Shown here piece by piece: positions 1-6,898 of a DNA stretch of 9,477 nt (the first letter of the stretch is position 1; each line of letters opens with the position of its first letter). The notes under the pieces are model-generated. The model was not told the origin of the DNA. It made no database searches and saw nothing but the letters and a program-made list of their open reading frames with translations. The stretch comes from Candidatus Scatomorpha stercoravium (lineage in GTDB: Bacteria > Bacillota > Clostridia > Oscillospirales > Oscillospiraceae). The translations under genes were made by a program, and so were the position numbers. The stretch is taken from NCBI GenBank assembly GCA_018716005.1, contig DVKN01000008.1, forward strand, positions 1 to 9,477. The letters run 5' to 3'.

Positions 1-1004
1 TGGAGCACCTCCACGGGCAGCGGCGCCGCTCCGCAGGTTATGCACTTGAGCGAGGTGATGTCGTAGCCCTGGTACTGCGGGTCGGAGGCTATAAGCTTCA
101 TCCAGATGGGCACGCTGGGCCAGACGGTCGGACGGTAAGTCTCAATGGCCCGGAGTATCTCGTGCAGCGAATCGGCGAGGTATATTGCGCCGCCCAGCGA
201 CATATTGACTACGATGGCCTGGCTGAAGCCGAAAGCGTGCGACATGCCGAGGCCAATCATAACCATGTAGTGCTCGTAGTCGTAGTCTGTGAGTATGGGC
301 TTAAAATACTCCTTCTGGGCAAGGGCCTTGGCCACAAAGGCATGGTTTGTCTGGCAGCAGCCCTTGAGCACCCCTGTGGTGCCGCCGGTATATTGCAGCA
401 CGGCAACATCGGAGGGGACAATCTCAATATCCGGCTCAGATGTATTGTCGGAGAGAAAATCCTCCCATGCTGTGAGACCCGAGTCACGGCTCACAGGCTT
501 CTGGGCCGGGCAGGCTATCAGGTACCTTACCCCGCAGCTGTCTTCCGCGAGAGCAGTCTTCAGCGCGGCAACGGCGTCGGAATCGGCAAATACCGCGGCC
601 GGCGTGCAGTCACGGATTCGCGCGGCCATCTCGTCGGCCGTCGCGAGGGGGTTGGAGTTCACCATGATTATGCCCGTCTTGAACGAGGCCTGAGCAAGCT
701 CAATAAACTCGCGGCTGTTGGCGACCAGGGTCATTATCCTGTCGCCCTTTTTCAGGCCAAGGCTCAGCATACCGTTCGCAATGCGGCAGGCCGCAGTGTT
801 GCACTCTCCCCAGGTCTGCACCTCGCCATGACGGTAGATATAGGGCTTGTCAGGATGCAGCTCAACCTGGCGGAGGAACATCTCCTTCATCGTCGTCTCA
901 GGGATGGAGAAATGGTAGTTGACCTCGGGATCGGATATCTTAGCCCATTTTTTACGCAGGCGGGCGAGCTCCTGCTCGAACTTCTCCTGCTGTATACTGG
1001 TCAT
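1..1004 (-). CDS. Acyl-CoA ligase (long-chain fatty-acid-CoA ligase-like), N-terminal 334 residues, truncated by window edge
   Basis: This is an AMP-forming acyl-CoA ligase (ANL superfamily), which activates a carboxylic acid with ATP and then forms the CoA thioester. The frame is open from the ATG at 1004 to the left edge, so the C-terminal part is missing; whole enzymes of this family are usually 500-560 residues. The phosphate-binding motif YTGGTTGVLKG is at residues 205-215. The SHAFGF stretch follows at about 255-260, and the SLK...GAAPLPVEV motif lies at about 317-333. There is no signal peptide or membrane segment, so it is probably cytosolic. The start is supported by AGGAG (complement of 1013-1017) eight bases upstream. 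It lies 74 bases downstream of the flavin reductase gene on the same strand, so it is probably the second operon gene. The overall look is FadD-like, but the acid cannot be read from sequence; an aromatic or other unsaturated acid is equally possible. Confidence 0.9.
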   Translation of the reverse strand, partial: MTSIQQEKFEQELARLRKKWAKISDPEVNYHFSIPETTMKEMFLRQVELHPDKPYIYRHGEVQTWGECNTAACRIANGMLSLGLKKGDRIMTLVANSREFIELAQASFKTGIIMVNSNPLATADEMAARIRDCTPAAVFADSDAVAALKTALAEDSCGVRYLIACPAQKPVSRDSGLTAWEDFLSDNTSEPDIEIVPSDVAVLQYTGGTTGVLKGCCQTNHAFVAKALAQKEYFKPILTDYDYEHYMVMIGLGMSHAFGFSQAIVVNMSLGGAIYLADSLHEILRAIETYRPTVWPSVPIWMKLIASDPQYQGYDITSLKCITCGAAPLPVEVL

Positions 1005-1030
1005 AACAAGCTCTCCTATTTTCATTTTCC

Positions 1031-1063
1031 CCTCTCCGGCCCGCCGGAGCGGGACCGGAGAGG
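1031..1063 (-). other. Strong intercistronic hairpin between reductase and ligase genes
   Basis: A nine-base stem (1031-1039 with 1055-1063, CCTCTCCGG/CCGGAGAGG) continues as a five-base stem (1040-1044 with 1049-1053). The two are separated only by one bulged base at 1054, and the loop is four bases. It lies 15 bases after the reductase stop and about 13 bases before the ligase ribosome binding site. The RNA after it on the minus strand is A-rich with no U-run, so it is not a standard intrinsic terminator. It may instead act as an mRNA processing or stability element that sets the reductase-to-ligase ratio. The structure is seen in the sequence; its role is inferred. Confidence 0.6.
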
Positions 1064-1078
1064 AAAGGGAGGTAAACG

Positions 1079-3118
1079 TCAAATGCTGGCGGCCAGGGTA
1101 TAGGCGCTCTCGACGGCGTCAGGTATGCGGGCTACCTTGACTGCGTCGCCTATGAGGGCGCAGTTGGGAATTTTGTCCTTGACGGCCTCGTAAAGGTCAT
1201 TATTGGGCTTGGCGCCGGCGGCCATGACTACGGTGTCGGCGGGAAGGAGCTTCTGGCCCTCGGCGTTTTCGACGAGGACGCCATCCTTGCGGATTTCGAG
1301 CACCTTGGTCTCCTTCATCATCTTGACGCCCAGCTGCTTGCAGCGGGCCATGATGCTCCAGCGGCTGCCGGGATTGATATCCGGAGCGAGCTTCTTGCCC
1401 ATCTCGACAACAGACACGTCGTAGATGGCGCTCTTGTTGAGCAGTTCGTCGAGCTTCTCGTAGGGTTCGGGCTTGTAAATCATGAAGAAGCGCAGCTCGT
1501 CGGCGCTGAGCGTGCCCTGCTCGCCGAGGTAGAGCGCCGTTTCCACGCCCACATCGCCGCCGCCTACAACGACTATCTTCTTGCCAAGGTCGAGCTCATT
1601 GCCCTCAAGGATATCCCAGGCGTGGACCATGTGAACGCCGTCCTCAGTGGGAATGGGCGGAGCAAACTTTTTGGAGCCGCAGGCAAATACCACGCGGTCA
1701 AAGTCCTTTGCCGCTGCGAGGACGCTCTCCTCGTCAGCCTCCTTGCCCAGAACTATCTCGACGCCGAGGCTGCGGCACTCGTGCTCCATCCACTGGCCGA
1801 GGTAGCGGATGTCATAGCGGCGCGGAGGCGTGGCGGCGTACATGGAAAGGCCGATGGTGCGGTCGCGCTTCTCCCAAATGGTGACCTTGTGGCCGCGAAG
1901 CGCGGCGACGCGGGAGAACTCCAGGCCCGCAGGGCCAGCGCCGATTACGAGGATGCGCTCGGGGTGCTCGCTGACAGTCTCGGTGGGCAGCTTGCCCTCG
2001 GCATTTTCAAGTATGCCCTCCCGGTTGCACTCGTAGTTGCCTATGCAGCCGATGGGCTTGTTGGCCATAGCGTTGTCGAGACACTTGGCGTTGCAGCCAA
2101 CACAGGGACGGATATGGTCGGCGTTGCCGCTCTGGGCCTTATTTACAAACTCGGGGTCGCAGAGGAAAACACGTCCCATAATGATGGCGTCAAAGTCGCC
2201 GCGCTCGACGAACATCTCGGCCTTCTCGAGGTTCATGCGCATACCCATGGCGACGGGGGCCTTAACCTGGGCCTTTATCTGGCGGCCAAGGTAAGCGAAG
2301 GCGCCGTGAGGGACTTCCATGGTGATGAGGGGGACGCTGCTCTCATGCCAGCCGGCGGTGATGGAGAAGCCGTCTACATTGCCGGTCTCGTCCAGCAGGT
2401 GGCATATGTGGGCGATATCGTCGCCGTTGCAGCCGCCGGGCATATAATCGCTGCCGGAGATGCGCAGGCTGATGGGGAAGTCGGGGCCAACGGCCTTGCG
2501 CATGGCCTCGAGGGTCTCGACCATGAAGCGGTTGCGGTTCTCGACGCTGCCGCCATACTCATCGGTGCGGTGATTGGTGAGCGGGCTCCAGAACTGGCCA
2601 TAGAGGTAGCCGGAGTTGGTCTGAATTTCGATGCCGTCGAAGCCGGCCTCCTTAGCGAGGGCCGCGGCGTCGGCCTGCCACTGGAGGAAGGTCTTTATCT
2701 CGTCGTGCGTGAGCTCACGGGGCATCTCAAAGTGGGTGAAGCGGGTGGGAATCGCGCTGGGGGCCACAGCCTGTACGCCCTGGATGCTCGCCTGGTTGGC
2801 GTAGCGGCCGCGGTGCATGAGCTGGGCGAAGACCTTGCCGCCGTTCTCGTGGATGCCGCGGGTCAGCTTTTCGAGCTGGGGCAGATACTTGCGGTCGGTC
2901 AGCAGCGCGCCATGGTGGGGGTTGTAGCGCTCCTTATCCCACTGCATATTGGCGAAGACAATGAGGCCAACGCCGCCGCGGGCGCGGCGCTTGTAGAACT
3001 CAATCTGGTCGTCGGTGACCATGCCGTTGTCTGTCGCGCCTATGCTCATGGGCGCCATAACAAACCGGTTCTTGAGCTCCAGCTTGTTAATCATTATGGG
3101 AGTGTAAATTTTTTTCAT
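1079..3118 (-). CDS. 2,4-dienoyl-CoA reductase-like NADH:flavin oxidoreductase (FMN, 4Fe-4S, FAD)
   Basis: This 679-residue multidomain flavoenzyme is close in length to E. coli FadH (672). Residues 1-335 form an Old-Yellow-Enzyme-type FMN barrel (APMS near 22, QLMHRGRY at 99-106, RTDEYGGS at 184-191). Tyr171 (SGYLYGQF) and His258 (AGWHES) align by context with the FadH catalytic pair Tyr166 and His252. Cys339, Cys342, Cys346 and Cys358 form the CxxCxxxC-x11-C site for a 4Fe-4S cluster. An FAD Rossmann motif GAGPAG is at 393-398, a second nucleotide-binding motif GGGDVG at 519-524, and GDA of the FAD fold at 657-659. Family knowledge says it passes electrons from NAD(P)H through FAD and the cluster to FMN and reduces an unsaturated acyl-CoA or enoate. 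The ATG at 3118 is preferred over an upstream in-frame start at 3163, because GGAGG (complement of 3125-3129) sits six bases before it. It is first in an operon with the acyl-CoA ligase. A 2-enoate-reductase role remains possible. Confidence 0.9.
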   Translation of the reverse strand: MKKIYTPIMINKLELKNRFVMAPMSIGATDNGMVTDDQIEFYKRRARGGVGLIVFANMQWDKERYNPHHGALLTDRKYLPQLEKLTRGIHENGGKVFAQLMHRGRYANQASIQGVQAVAPSAIPTRFTHFEMPRELTHDEIKTFLQWQADAAALAKEAGFDGIEIQTNSGYLYGQFWSPLTNHRTDEYGGSVENRNRFMVETLEAMRKAVGPDFPISLRISGSDYMPGGCNGDDIAHICHLLDETGNVDGFSITAGWHESSVPLITMEVPHGAFAYLGRQIKAQVKAPVAMGMRMNLEKAEMFVERGDFDAIIMGRVFLCDPEFVNKAQSGNADHIRPCVGCNAKCLDNAMANKPIGCIGNYECNREGILENAEGKLPTETVSEHPERILVIGAGPAGLEFSRVAALRGHKVTIWEKRDRTIGLSMYAATPPRRYDIRYLGQWMEHECRSLGVEIVLGKEADEESVLAAAKDFDRVVFACGSKKFAPPIPTEDGVHMVHAWDILEGNELDLGKKIVVVGGGDVGVETALYLGEQGTLSADELRFFMIYKPEPYEKLDELLNKSAIYDVSVVEMGKKLAPDINPGSRWSIMARCKQLGVKMMKETKVLEIRKDGVLVENAEGQKLLPADTVVMAAGAKPNNDLYEAVKDKIPNCALIGDAVKVARIPDAVESAYTLAASI

Positions 3119-3192
3119 ACTCTGCCTCCAAATGCAAACAGATATTTCGTGTGACGCGCCCACGGCCGTCCACGCTTTCGTTTTATATCTTC

Positions 3193-3208
3193 AGCAAAAA
3201 GCGTGCCA
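3193..3208 (-). promoter_or_regulatory. Sigma-54 (-24/-12) promoter of the reductase-ligase operon
   Basis: The minus strand reads TGGCACG (3208-3202), CTTT, then TTGCT (3197-3193). This matches the sigma-54 consensus TGGCACG-N4-TTGCW in every position, with exactly ten bases between GG and GC. Transcription would start near 3182, leaving a leader of about 64 bases before the ATG at 3118. The neighbouring sigma-54 activator gene on the same strand makes this assignment strong. TTGGCA (3209-3204) and TATAAA (3187-3182), spaced by 16 bases, could also be read as an overlapping sigma-A-type promoter. Confidence 0.88.
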
Positions 3209-3226
3209 ACTTTTTGACGGGCTCGA

Positions 3227-3263
3227 TAAAAAAATATCCCGGACACCAAAATGACGTCCGGGA
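3227..3263 (-). terminator. Intrinsic terminator of the sigma-54 activator gene
   Basis: An eight-base stem, TCCCGGAC (3237-3244) with GTCCGGGA (3256-3263), has an 11-base loop. On the minus strand it is followed directly by TATTTTTTTAT, a seven-T run. It lies 22 bases after the activator stop codon and just upstream of the sigma-54 promoter, so it separates activator transcription from the operon. Confidence 0.85.
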
Positions 3264-3285
3264 CAGCTTGCCTGGTTCGTTGGAT

Positions 3286-5232
3286 TTATTCTTCTGTATC
3301 GTTCAATATGCGGTAGAGCGTAGAGCGTGAAACTCCCATCTTTTTAGCCACGAGGCTCTTGTTGCCGCCGTAGTCCCTCAGCATATTCAGCGCCACGTCG
3401 CGCCGGTGCTTTAAATACCGCGAAGAAAAGCTGACGCCTCCGCCGTTCTCCTCTTCCCTTCCTGCGGGCGCGGCCGGCTGTCCTGCCAGGCTGGATATTG
3501 CCGGCGGCAGCTGCTTGAGACCGATGCTGCCGCCCTCGGCGGTGATTACGCAGCGCTCTATGGTGTTGCGCAGCTCCCGTATGTTGCCCGGCCAGTCATA
3601 GCTCATCATGGCGTAAAGCGCCTCCGGGTCAACGCCGTTAATACGAACTCCGTTCTCCTTAGCGTAACGCTTTATAAACTCCTCCGCCAGGACCGGCACG
3701 TCTTCGCGCCGCTCGCGCAGCGGAATAAGGTTGAGGTTTACTACGTTGATCCGGTAATACAGATCGCCTCTGAACTTTCCGTCGGCAATATAGCTCTGAA
3801 GGTCACGGTTCGTGGCCGTGATGAGCCTGACGTCTACTGGTATGGGCTTATCTCCGCCTATACGTGTCACGGCGTTCTCCTCCAGCACGCGCAGCAGCAC
3901 GCTCTGCATCTCCAGAGGCATCTCGCCTATCTCGTCGAGGAAAAGCGTTCCCCCGTTTGCGAGCTCGAATTTGCCCTTAGCGCCTGTGCTCTTTGAGCCC
4001 GTAAATGCCCCGCCTACGTAACCAAAAAGCTCGCTGCCGACGAGATCTCTCGGTATGGCCGCACAGTTTATACTCACAAAGGGCTTGTCCCAGCGCGGTG
4101 AAGCGGAATGTATGGCGTGTGCGAACAGCTCCTTTCCCGTGCCGCTTTCGCCCTGTATGAGCACGGGCGCCGGCGAGGCGGCTATTCGTTCGGCAAAGGC
4201 CTTAAGCTCCACGAAATTGCGCGATACGCCCAATATGTCGTCAAAGCCGTACTTGGGCGCAAAGCTCTTCGCCTTGGGATCCCCGCCCTTGACCTGAGAG
4301 AGCGTTATAACCGCGCCCAACCGCTCGCCGTTGTTGCTTATAGGCGCACAGTCGGCGAAGCAGACGAGGCTCTTTCCTCCGGGCAGGGTAAGCTTTACGC
4401 GCCGCGTCCTCACGGCCGTGGCCGAGAGTATGCTGTCGCGGACGAAGCTGAGCTCCGGCACCGCCTCGCTGACGCGCTTGTTTATTATCTCAAAGGCGCT
4501 CGTCTCATAGAGGCTGTAGAAGCTCTCGTTCGCATATGTGACGCAGCCGTCCTTGTCGCTTATAAGCACCATATCCTCCGTAGAATCCGCGCCGTATTTA
4601 TGCCGTACGAGCGTATCCTTGAGCATAGTGTCCTCGGTCGCAAGCCCCGCCGTAATTATCGTTTCCGTGCTCTCAATGAAGCGGAAAAGTTCAACCAGCC
4701 GCTCAGTGAGGTCTTCAACCCGGGTGAGCAGCATTATTATTCCGCTGCGTCCGTAGCGGCCGGGTATGCGGAAGGCGTAACAGGCGTAGGACTTCATGGC
4801 GTCGATATAGTGGTCTTCCCCTATAACCCAAACGCCCCGCTGACAGCGCGGAACCATGACGGCGGCGTTGGTGCCTATGGTCTTCTCGTCAAGCTTTGCG
4901 CCGAGGGAGATATTCTTCGCCTTGAGCTCGTCCTTTAGGGCCTGATTGCCATACCGGCCGAAAATTGTGCCGTCTAGGCTGATATAGAAGAGGCACGAGC
5001 GGCACTTGTCCAGCACCGCGCGCAGCTCCTCGTAATAATAGGGATTGCTGCGCCGCATAAGCCGGATCTGCCCGGATACAAGGCTTTTGCCGTACTCGCG
5101 CATCTCATTCGTCACCTCCGGCAGCCTGTCCCGGCGCGAGTCGAGCCCGGATTTACGGCAGCGGTAAAGAGAGCCGTGTATCATCTCCTGCGTCGCCTGG
5201 TCCTGACCCGTCAAAAGGTAAGGGTTATCCAT
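3286..5232 (-). CDS. Sigma-54-dependent transcriptional activator (GAF-PAS-AAA+-Fis HTH), AcoR/DhaR-like architecture
   Basis: This 648-residue cytosolic enhancer-binding protein remodels sigma-54 RNA polymerase by ATP hydrolysis. Residues about 60-190 look like the GAF region of AcoR/DhaR-type regulators (GTNA at 120-123, GEDHY at 138-142), with a CxxC pair at Cys77 and Cys80. A PAS domain spans about 217-312 (DKDGCVTYANESF). The AAA+ domain covers about 330-570: Walker A GESGTGKE 361-368, sigma-54-contact loop GAFTGS 408-413, Walker B FLDE 431-434, ATNRDL 473-478, arginines in FRGDLYYR 487-494, and WPGNIRELRN 547-556. After a Pro/Gly-rich linker, a Fis-type HTH ends the protein (about 613-643, NKSLVAKKMGVSRSTLY). 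There is no response-regulator receiver domain, so it probably senses a small ligand or redox state directly. GAFTGS differs from the usual GAFTGA. The start has GGGAGG (complement of 5240-5245) seven bases upstream. The neighbouring sigma-54 promoter marks the reductase-ligase operon as its likely target. Confidence 0.93.
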   Translation of the reverse strand: MDNPYLLTGQDQATQEMIHGSLYRCRKSGLDSRRDRLPEVTNEMREYGKSLVSGQIRLMRRSNPYYYEELRAVLDKCRSCLFYISLDGTIFGRYGNQALKDELKAKNISLGAKLDEKTIGTNAAVMVPRCQRGVWVIGEDHYIDAMKSYACYAFRIPGRYGRSGIIMLLTRVEDLTERLVELFRFIESTETIITAGLATEDTMLKDTLVRHKYGADSTEDMVLISDKDGCVTYANESFYSLYETSAFEIINKRVSEAVPELSFVRDSILSATAVRTRRVKLTLPGGKSLVCFADCAPISNNGERLGAVITLSQVKGGDPKAKSFAPKYGFDDILGVSRNFVELKAFAERIAASPAPVLIQGESGTGKELFAHAIHSASPRWDKPFVSINCAAIPRDLVGSELFGYVGGAFTGSKSTGAKGKFELANGGTLFLDEIGEMPLEMQSVLLRVLEENAVTRIGGDKPIPVDVRLITATNRDLQSYIADGKFRGDLYYRINVVNLNLIPLRERREDVPVLAEEFIKRYAKENGVRINGVDPEALYAMMSYDWPGNIRELRNTIERCVITAEGGSIGLKQLPPAISSLAGQPAAPAGREEENGGGVSFSSRYLKHRRDVALNMLRDYGGNKSLVAKKMGVSRSTLYRILNDTEE

Positions 5233-5276
5233 CGCCCAGCCTCCCGAAAAAAATTATCAAAACTTTGACGCAACAC

Positions 5277-5305
5277 AGAATATCACAGCTTCGGCCTCCT
5301 GTCAA
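5277..5305 (-). promoter_or_regulatory. Sigma-A-type promoter of the sigma-54 activator gene
   Basis: On the minus strand TTGACA (5305-5300, perfect -35) is followed by 17 bases and TATTCT (5282-5277), with an extended TG one base before the -10. The start would be near 5270, about 38 bases before the ATG. This suggests basal expression of the activator independent of sigma-54. Confidence 0.7.
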
Positions 5306-5316
5306 TTTGTCAAATC

Positions 5317-5333
5317 TGTGTCATTGTGGCACA
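5317..5333. promoter_or_regulatory. Inverted repeat upstream of the activator promoter (candidate operator)
   Basis: TGTGTCA-TTG-TGGCACA is an imperfect palindrome (six of seven arm positions pair). It lies about 12 bases upstream of the activator -35 box and 33 bases, centre to centre, from a second palindrome at 5351-5365. The placement fits a regulator binding site; the protein that binds is unknown. Confidence 0.4.
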
Positions 5334-5350
5334 AACCGTGTCCGCCATGC

Positions 5351-5365
5351 GTATCACGGTGATAC
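5351..5365. promoter_or_regulatory. Perfect 15-base palindrome (candidate operator)
   Basis: GTATCAC-G-GTGATAC is a perfect seven-base inverted repeat around one central base. It lies between the LCP terminator hairpin and the activator promoter, about 46 bases upstream of the -35 box. Its half-site resembles the TGTGTCA arm at 5317. It is a plausible binding site for the sigma-54 activator or another regulator. Confidence 0.45.
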
Positions 5366-5384
5366 ACCCACGGCGAATCTGGGC

Positions 5385-5423
5385 AAAAAGTGGGGAACCT
5401 GCCCCAATACAGGCAGGTTCCCC
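5385..5423 (-). terminator. Intrinsic terminator downstream of the LCP gene
   Basis: A perfect 12-base stem, GGGGAACCTGCC (5392-5403) with GGCAGGTTCCCC (5412-5423), has an eight-base loop. On the minus strand it is followed by ACTTTTTG, a five-T run at 5389-5385. It lies about 80 bases after the LCP stop codon and upstream of the activator promoter on the same strand. The U-run is short and starts two bases after the stem, so termination may be incomplete. Confidence 0.7.
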
Positions 5424-5457
5424 GTAGATATTCTGTTGCATTTGTGCGGAACAGCTT

Positions 5458-5476
5458 TGGCATGTGTGTCACGCCA
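5458..5476. repeat. Inverted repeat between the LCP stop and its terminator
   Basis: TGGCATG-TGTGT-CACGCCA forms a seven-base imperfect inverted repeat (six pairs). It contains TGTGTCAC, which resembles the half-sites at 5317 and 5351. It may be a further copy of the same binding motif, or chance. Confidence 0.25.
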
Positions 5477-5503
5477 GATATTGCCTGTCCGTAAAAAACT
5501 GTC

Positions 5504-6820
5504 TCACCCTCGCAGGGCGGTGAAGTCGGTGAAGGAGTCTATGCCGCCGGCTATTGTGCCGGTGGTGGAGTAGAAGCCGGTGGTGAAGTTGTGGGTGAGG
5601 ATATTGAGGTTGGCCTCGGTGACGGGCTGGTCGTAGGGGTTGAGGTACTCGTTGATGACCTCTATCCACTCGCTGACGTTTATGGAGCAGTAGCTCAGGC
5701 CCTTTATGGCGTCGTTCGTGTTGGCGGGGATGGTGCCGTGGAAGACGACGTCCTCGCTGTCGCACAGGAGGAACTGCCTCGCGAAGAAGGCGAGGTTGGA
5801 GGCGTCCATATTCGTCACGACGTACTTGGTGAAGATATCGATGAACTCGCCGAGCTTGGGGATGTTGCCGAGGGTGAGGAACTGGTCGGCTACGCTCTTG
5901 AGGAAGTCCTGCTGCGTCTCTATGCGGCCGATGTCGGCGGTGACATAGCCGGAGCGGTAGCGCACGACGCCTATCGCCTGCTCGCCGGTGAGATGCTGCG
6001 GGCCGGCCGCGAGCTCTATCGCGAGGTCCTGGGCGGGATCCCAGTAGTACATATCCTGCGGCACGTCGTAGTCCACGCCGCCGATGGCGTTTATGAGCTC
6101 GACGAAGGCGTCGAGGTCGACCGCGGCGTAGACGTCCACCTCGAAGCCGAGGATGTCCGTGAAGCCGTCGAGCATACGGTCGATGCCGGCCTGCATCCTC
6201 TCCTCCTCGGTCGCGGAGCTGTCGCAGCTGTTGCGGCCGCGCAGGACGAGCTCGTTAATCTTCTTCGTGCCGCCGGAGATGTTCATCAGCGTGTCGCGCG
6301 GGACGCTGAAGACGTCTATCGTGTGCTCCTTTGTGTCGAGCGCGCCCAGCATGATGGTGTCGGTGTGATAGGCGACCTTGTCGAAGCCGACGACGAGGAA
6401 GGTGTACATATGGTCGTTATGGCTCGCGGGCGCGCCGGCGTTGGGGTCCTCGGTGGGGGTCGGGGAGGGCGTGGCGTTGGGGTCGGCGCTCTCCGCGGGC
6501 GCGGCGCTGGGCGTTACGGGCTGCACAAGCCCGCCGCCGCCGAACTCGGGCGGCTTCTCCCAGAGCGCGTAGCCTATGACGCACAGGGCGATAACGGCGG
6601 CTATAGCGCCGAGTATGGCCGCGGCGCGCTTGGCGCCCGAGCCGCGGCGCTTCGCCGGGGCGGGCTCATAGCCGCCGTCCGCGGCGGGCTCGTACGTCAG
6701 ATTCTCCCCGGCCGCGGCGGCCTCGTCCCTCCCGGGGGCGAAATCCTCCCCGCGTGCGCGGCTGGGCTTTTCATGCCGGGGCGCGCTGTGGCTGCCGCGG
6801 CTGTTTCCGTTTAATTTCAT
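5504..6820 (-). CDS. LytR-CpsA-Psr (LCP) family cell-envelope glycopolymer transferase
   Basis: This 438-residue membrane-anchored protein belongs to the family that transfers undecaprenyl-linked glycopolymers (teichoic acid or capsule-like) to peptidoglycan. A charged cytosolic N-terminus (1-62) precedes one membrane segment (about 66-87, AAAILGAIAAVIALCVIGYA). A Pro/Thr/Ala-rich outer linker follows (about 100-135). The LCP domain spans about 138-312. Its conserved acidic and arginine residues are visible: Asp147 in VVGFD, Asp154 in HTDT, Arg175 in SVPRD, Arg288 in VRYRS and Arg299 in DIGRIETQQ. The remaining about 125 residues show no recognised C-terminal LytR domain. The AGAGG (complement of 6831-6835) is ten bases before the ATG at 6820, a rather long spacing. 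It is transcribed alone, with its own promoter and terminator. The family call is firm; which polymer it attaches cannot be read from the sequence. Confidence 0.92.
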   Translation of the reverse strand: MKLNGNSRGSHSAPRHEKPSRARGEDFAPGRDEAAAAGENLTYEPAADGGYEPAPAKRRGSGAKRAAAILGAIAAVIALCVIGYALWEKPPEFGGGGLVQPVTPSAAPAESADPNATPSPTPTEDPNAGAPASHNDHMYTFLVVGFDKVAYHTDTIMLGALDTKEHTIDVFSVPRDTLMNISGGTKKINELVLRGRNSCDSSATEEERMQAGIDRMLDGFTDILGFEVDVYAAVDLDAFVELINAIGGVDYDVPQDMYYWDPAQDLAIELAAGPQHLTGEQAIGVVRYRSGYVTADIGRIETQQDFLKSVADQFLTLGNIPKLGEFIDIFTKYVVTNMDASNLAFFARQFLLCDSEDVVFHGTIPANTNDAIKGLSYCSINVSEWIEVINEYLNPYDQPVTEANLNILTHNFTTGFYSTTGTIAGGIDSFTDFTALRG

Positions 6821-6874
6821 CGGCTCTCGACCTCTTTATGCATAGTGTATTTCCATTGACGAAGGCGCGGGCGA

Positions 6875-6898
6875 TATGTTCCGCGCGTGGTGAACATA
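6875..6898. promoter_or_regulatory. Inverted repeat over the LCP promoter start region (candidate operator)
   Basis: TATGTTC-N10-GAACATA is a perfect seven-base inverted repeat. Its right arm overlaps the LCP -10 box (6896-6901) and its body covers the expected start near 6889, which is where a repressor would block transcription. The binding protein is unknown; the divergently encoded HTH protein is one candidate. Confidence 0.45.

Noticed and set aside
162..1103. Long plus-strand open frame opposite the acyl-CoA ligase
   Set aside because: It is antisense to a gene with clear ANL motifs, has no family signature of its own, and is expected in GC-rich DNA.
1622..3154. 510-residue plus-strand open frame opposite the flavin reductase
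   Set aside because: It is rich in Ala, Val, Gly and Leu and lacks any motif; it is the complement of a well-supported FadH-like gene and covers its promoter-proximal end.
3119..3163. Upstream in-frame start that would lengthen the reductase by 15 residues
   Set aside because: The ATG at 3118 has a good GGAGG six bases away and begins a typical Old-Yellow-Enzyme N-terminus. The extension would leave little room for a leader after the predicted start near 3182.
1..5232. Bile-acid-inducible (bai) type operon, because a CoA ligase sits beside a flavin reductase
   Set aside because: The reductase keeps the FadH-type GYL and GWHE catalytic context rather than the BaiCD sequence as I recall it, the ligase does not resemble BaiB, and no other bai gene is visible.
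5328..5344. Possible second sigma-54 promoter at TGGCACA
   Set aside because: The base pair ten positions after GG is GT, not GC, and there is no TTGCW element.
5265..5573. 102-residue plus-strand open frame in the activator-LCP intergenic region
   Set aside because: It spans the activator promoter, the 12-base terminator hairpin and the end of the LCP gene, and shows no domain.
5591..6814. 407-residue plus-strand open frame opposite the LCP gene
   Set aside because: It is a low-complexity Gly/Val/Ala/Asp translation of the antisense strand; the minus-strand frame has all LCP motifs.
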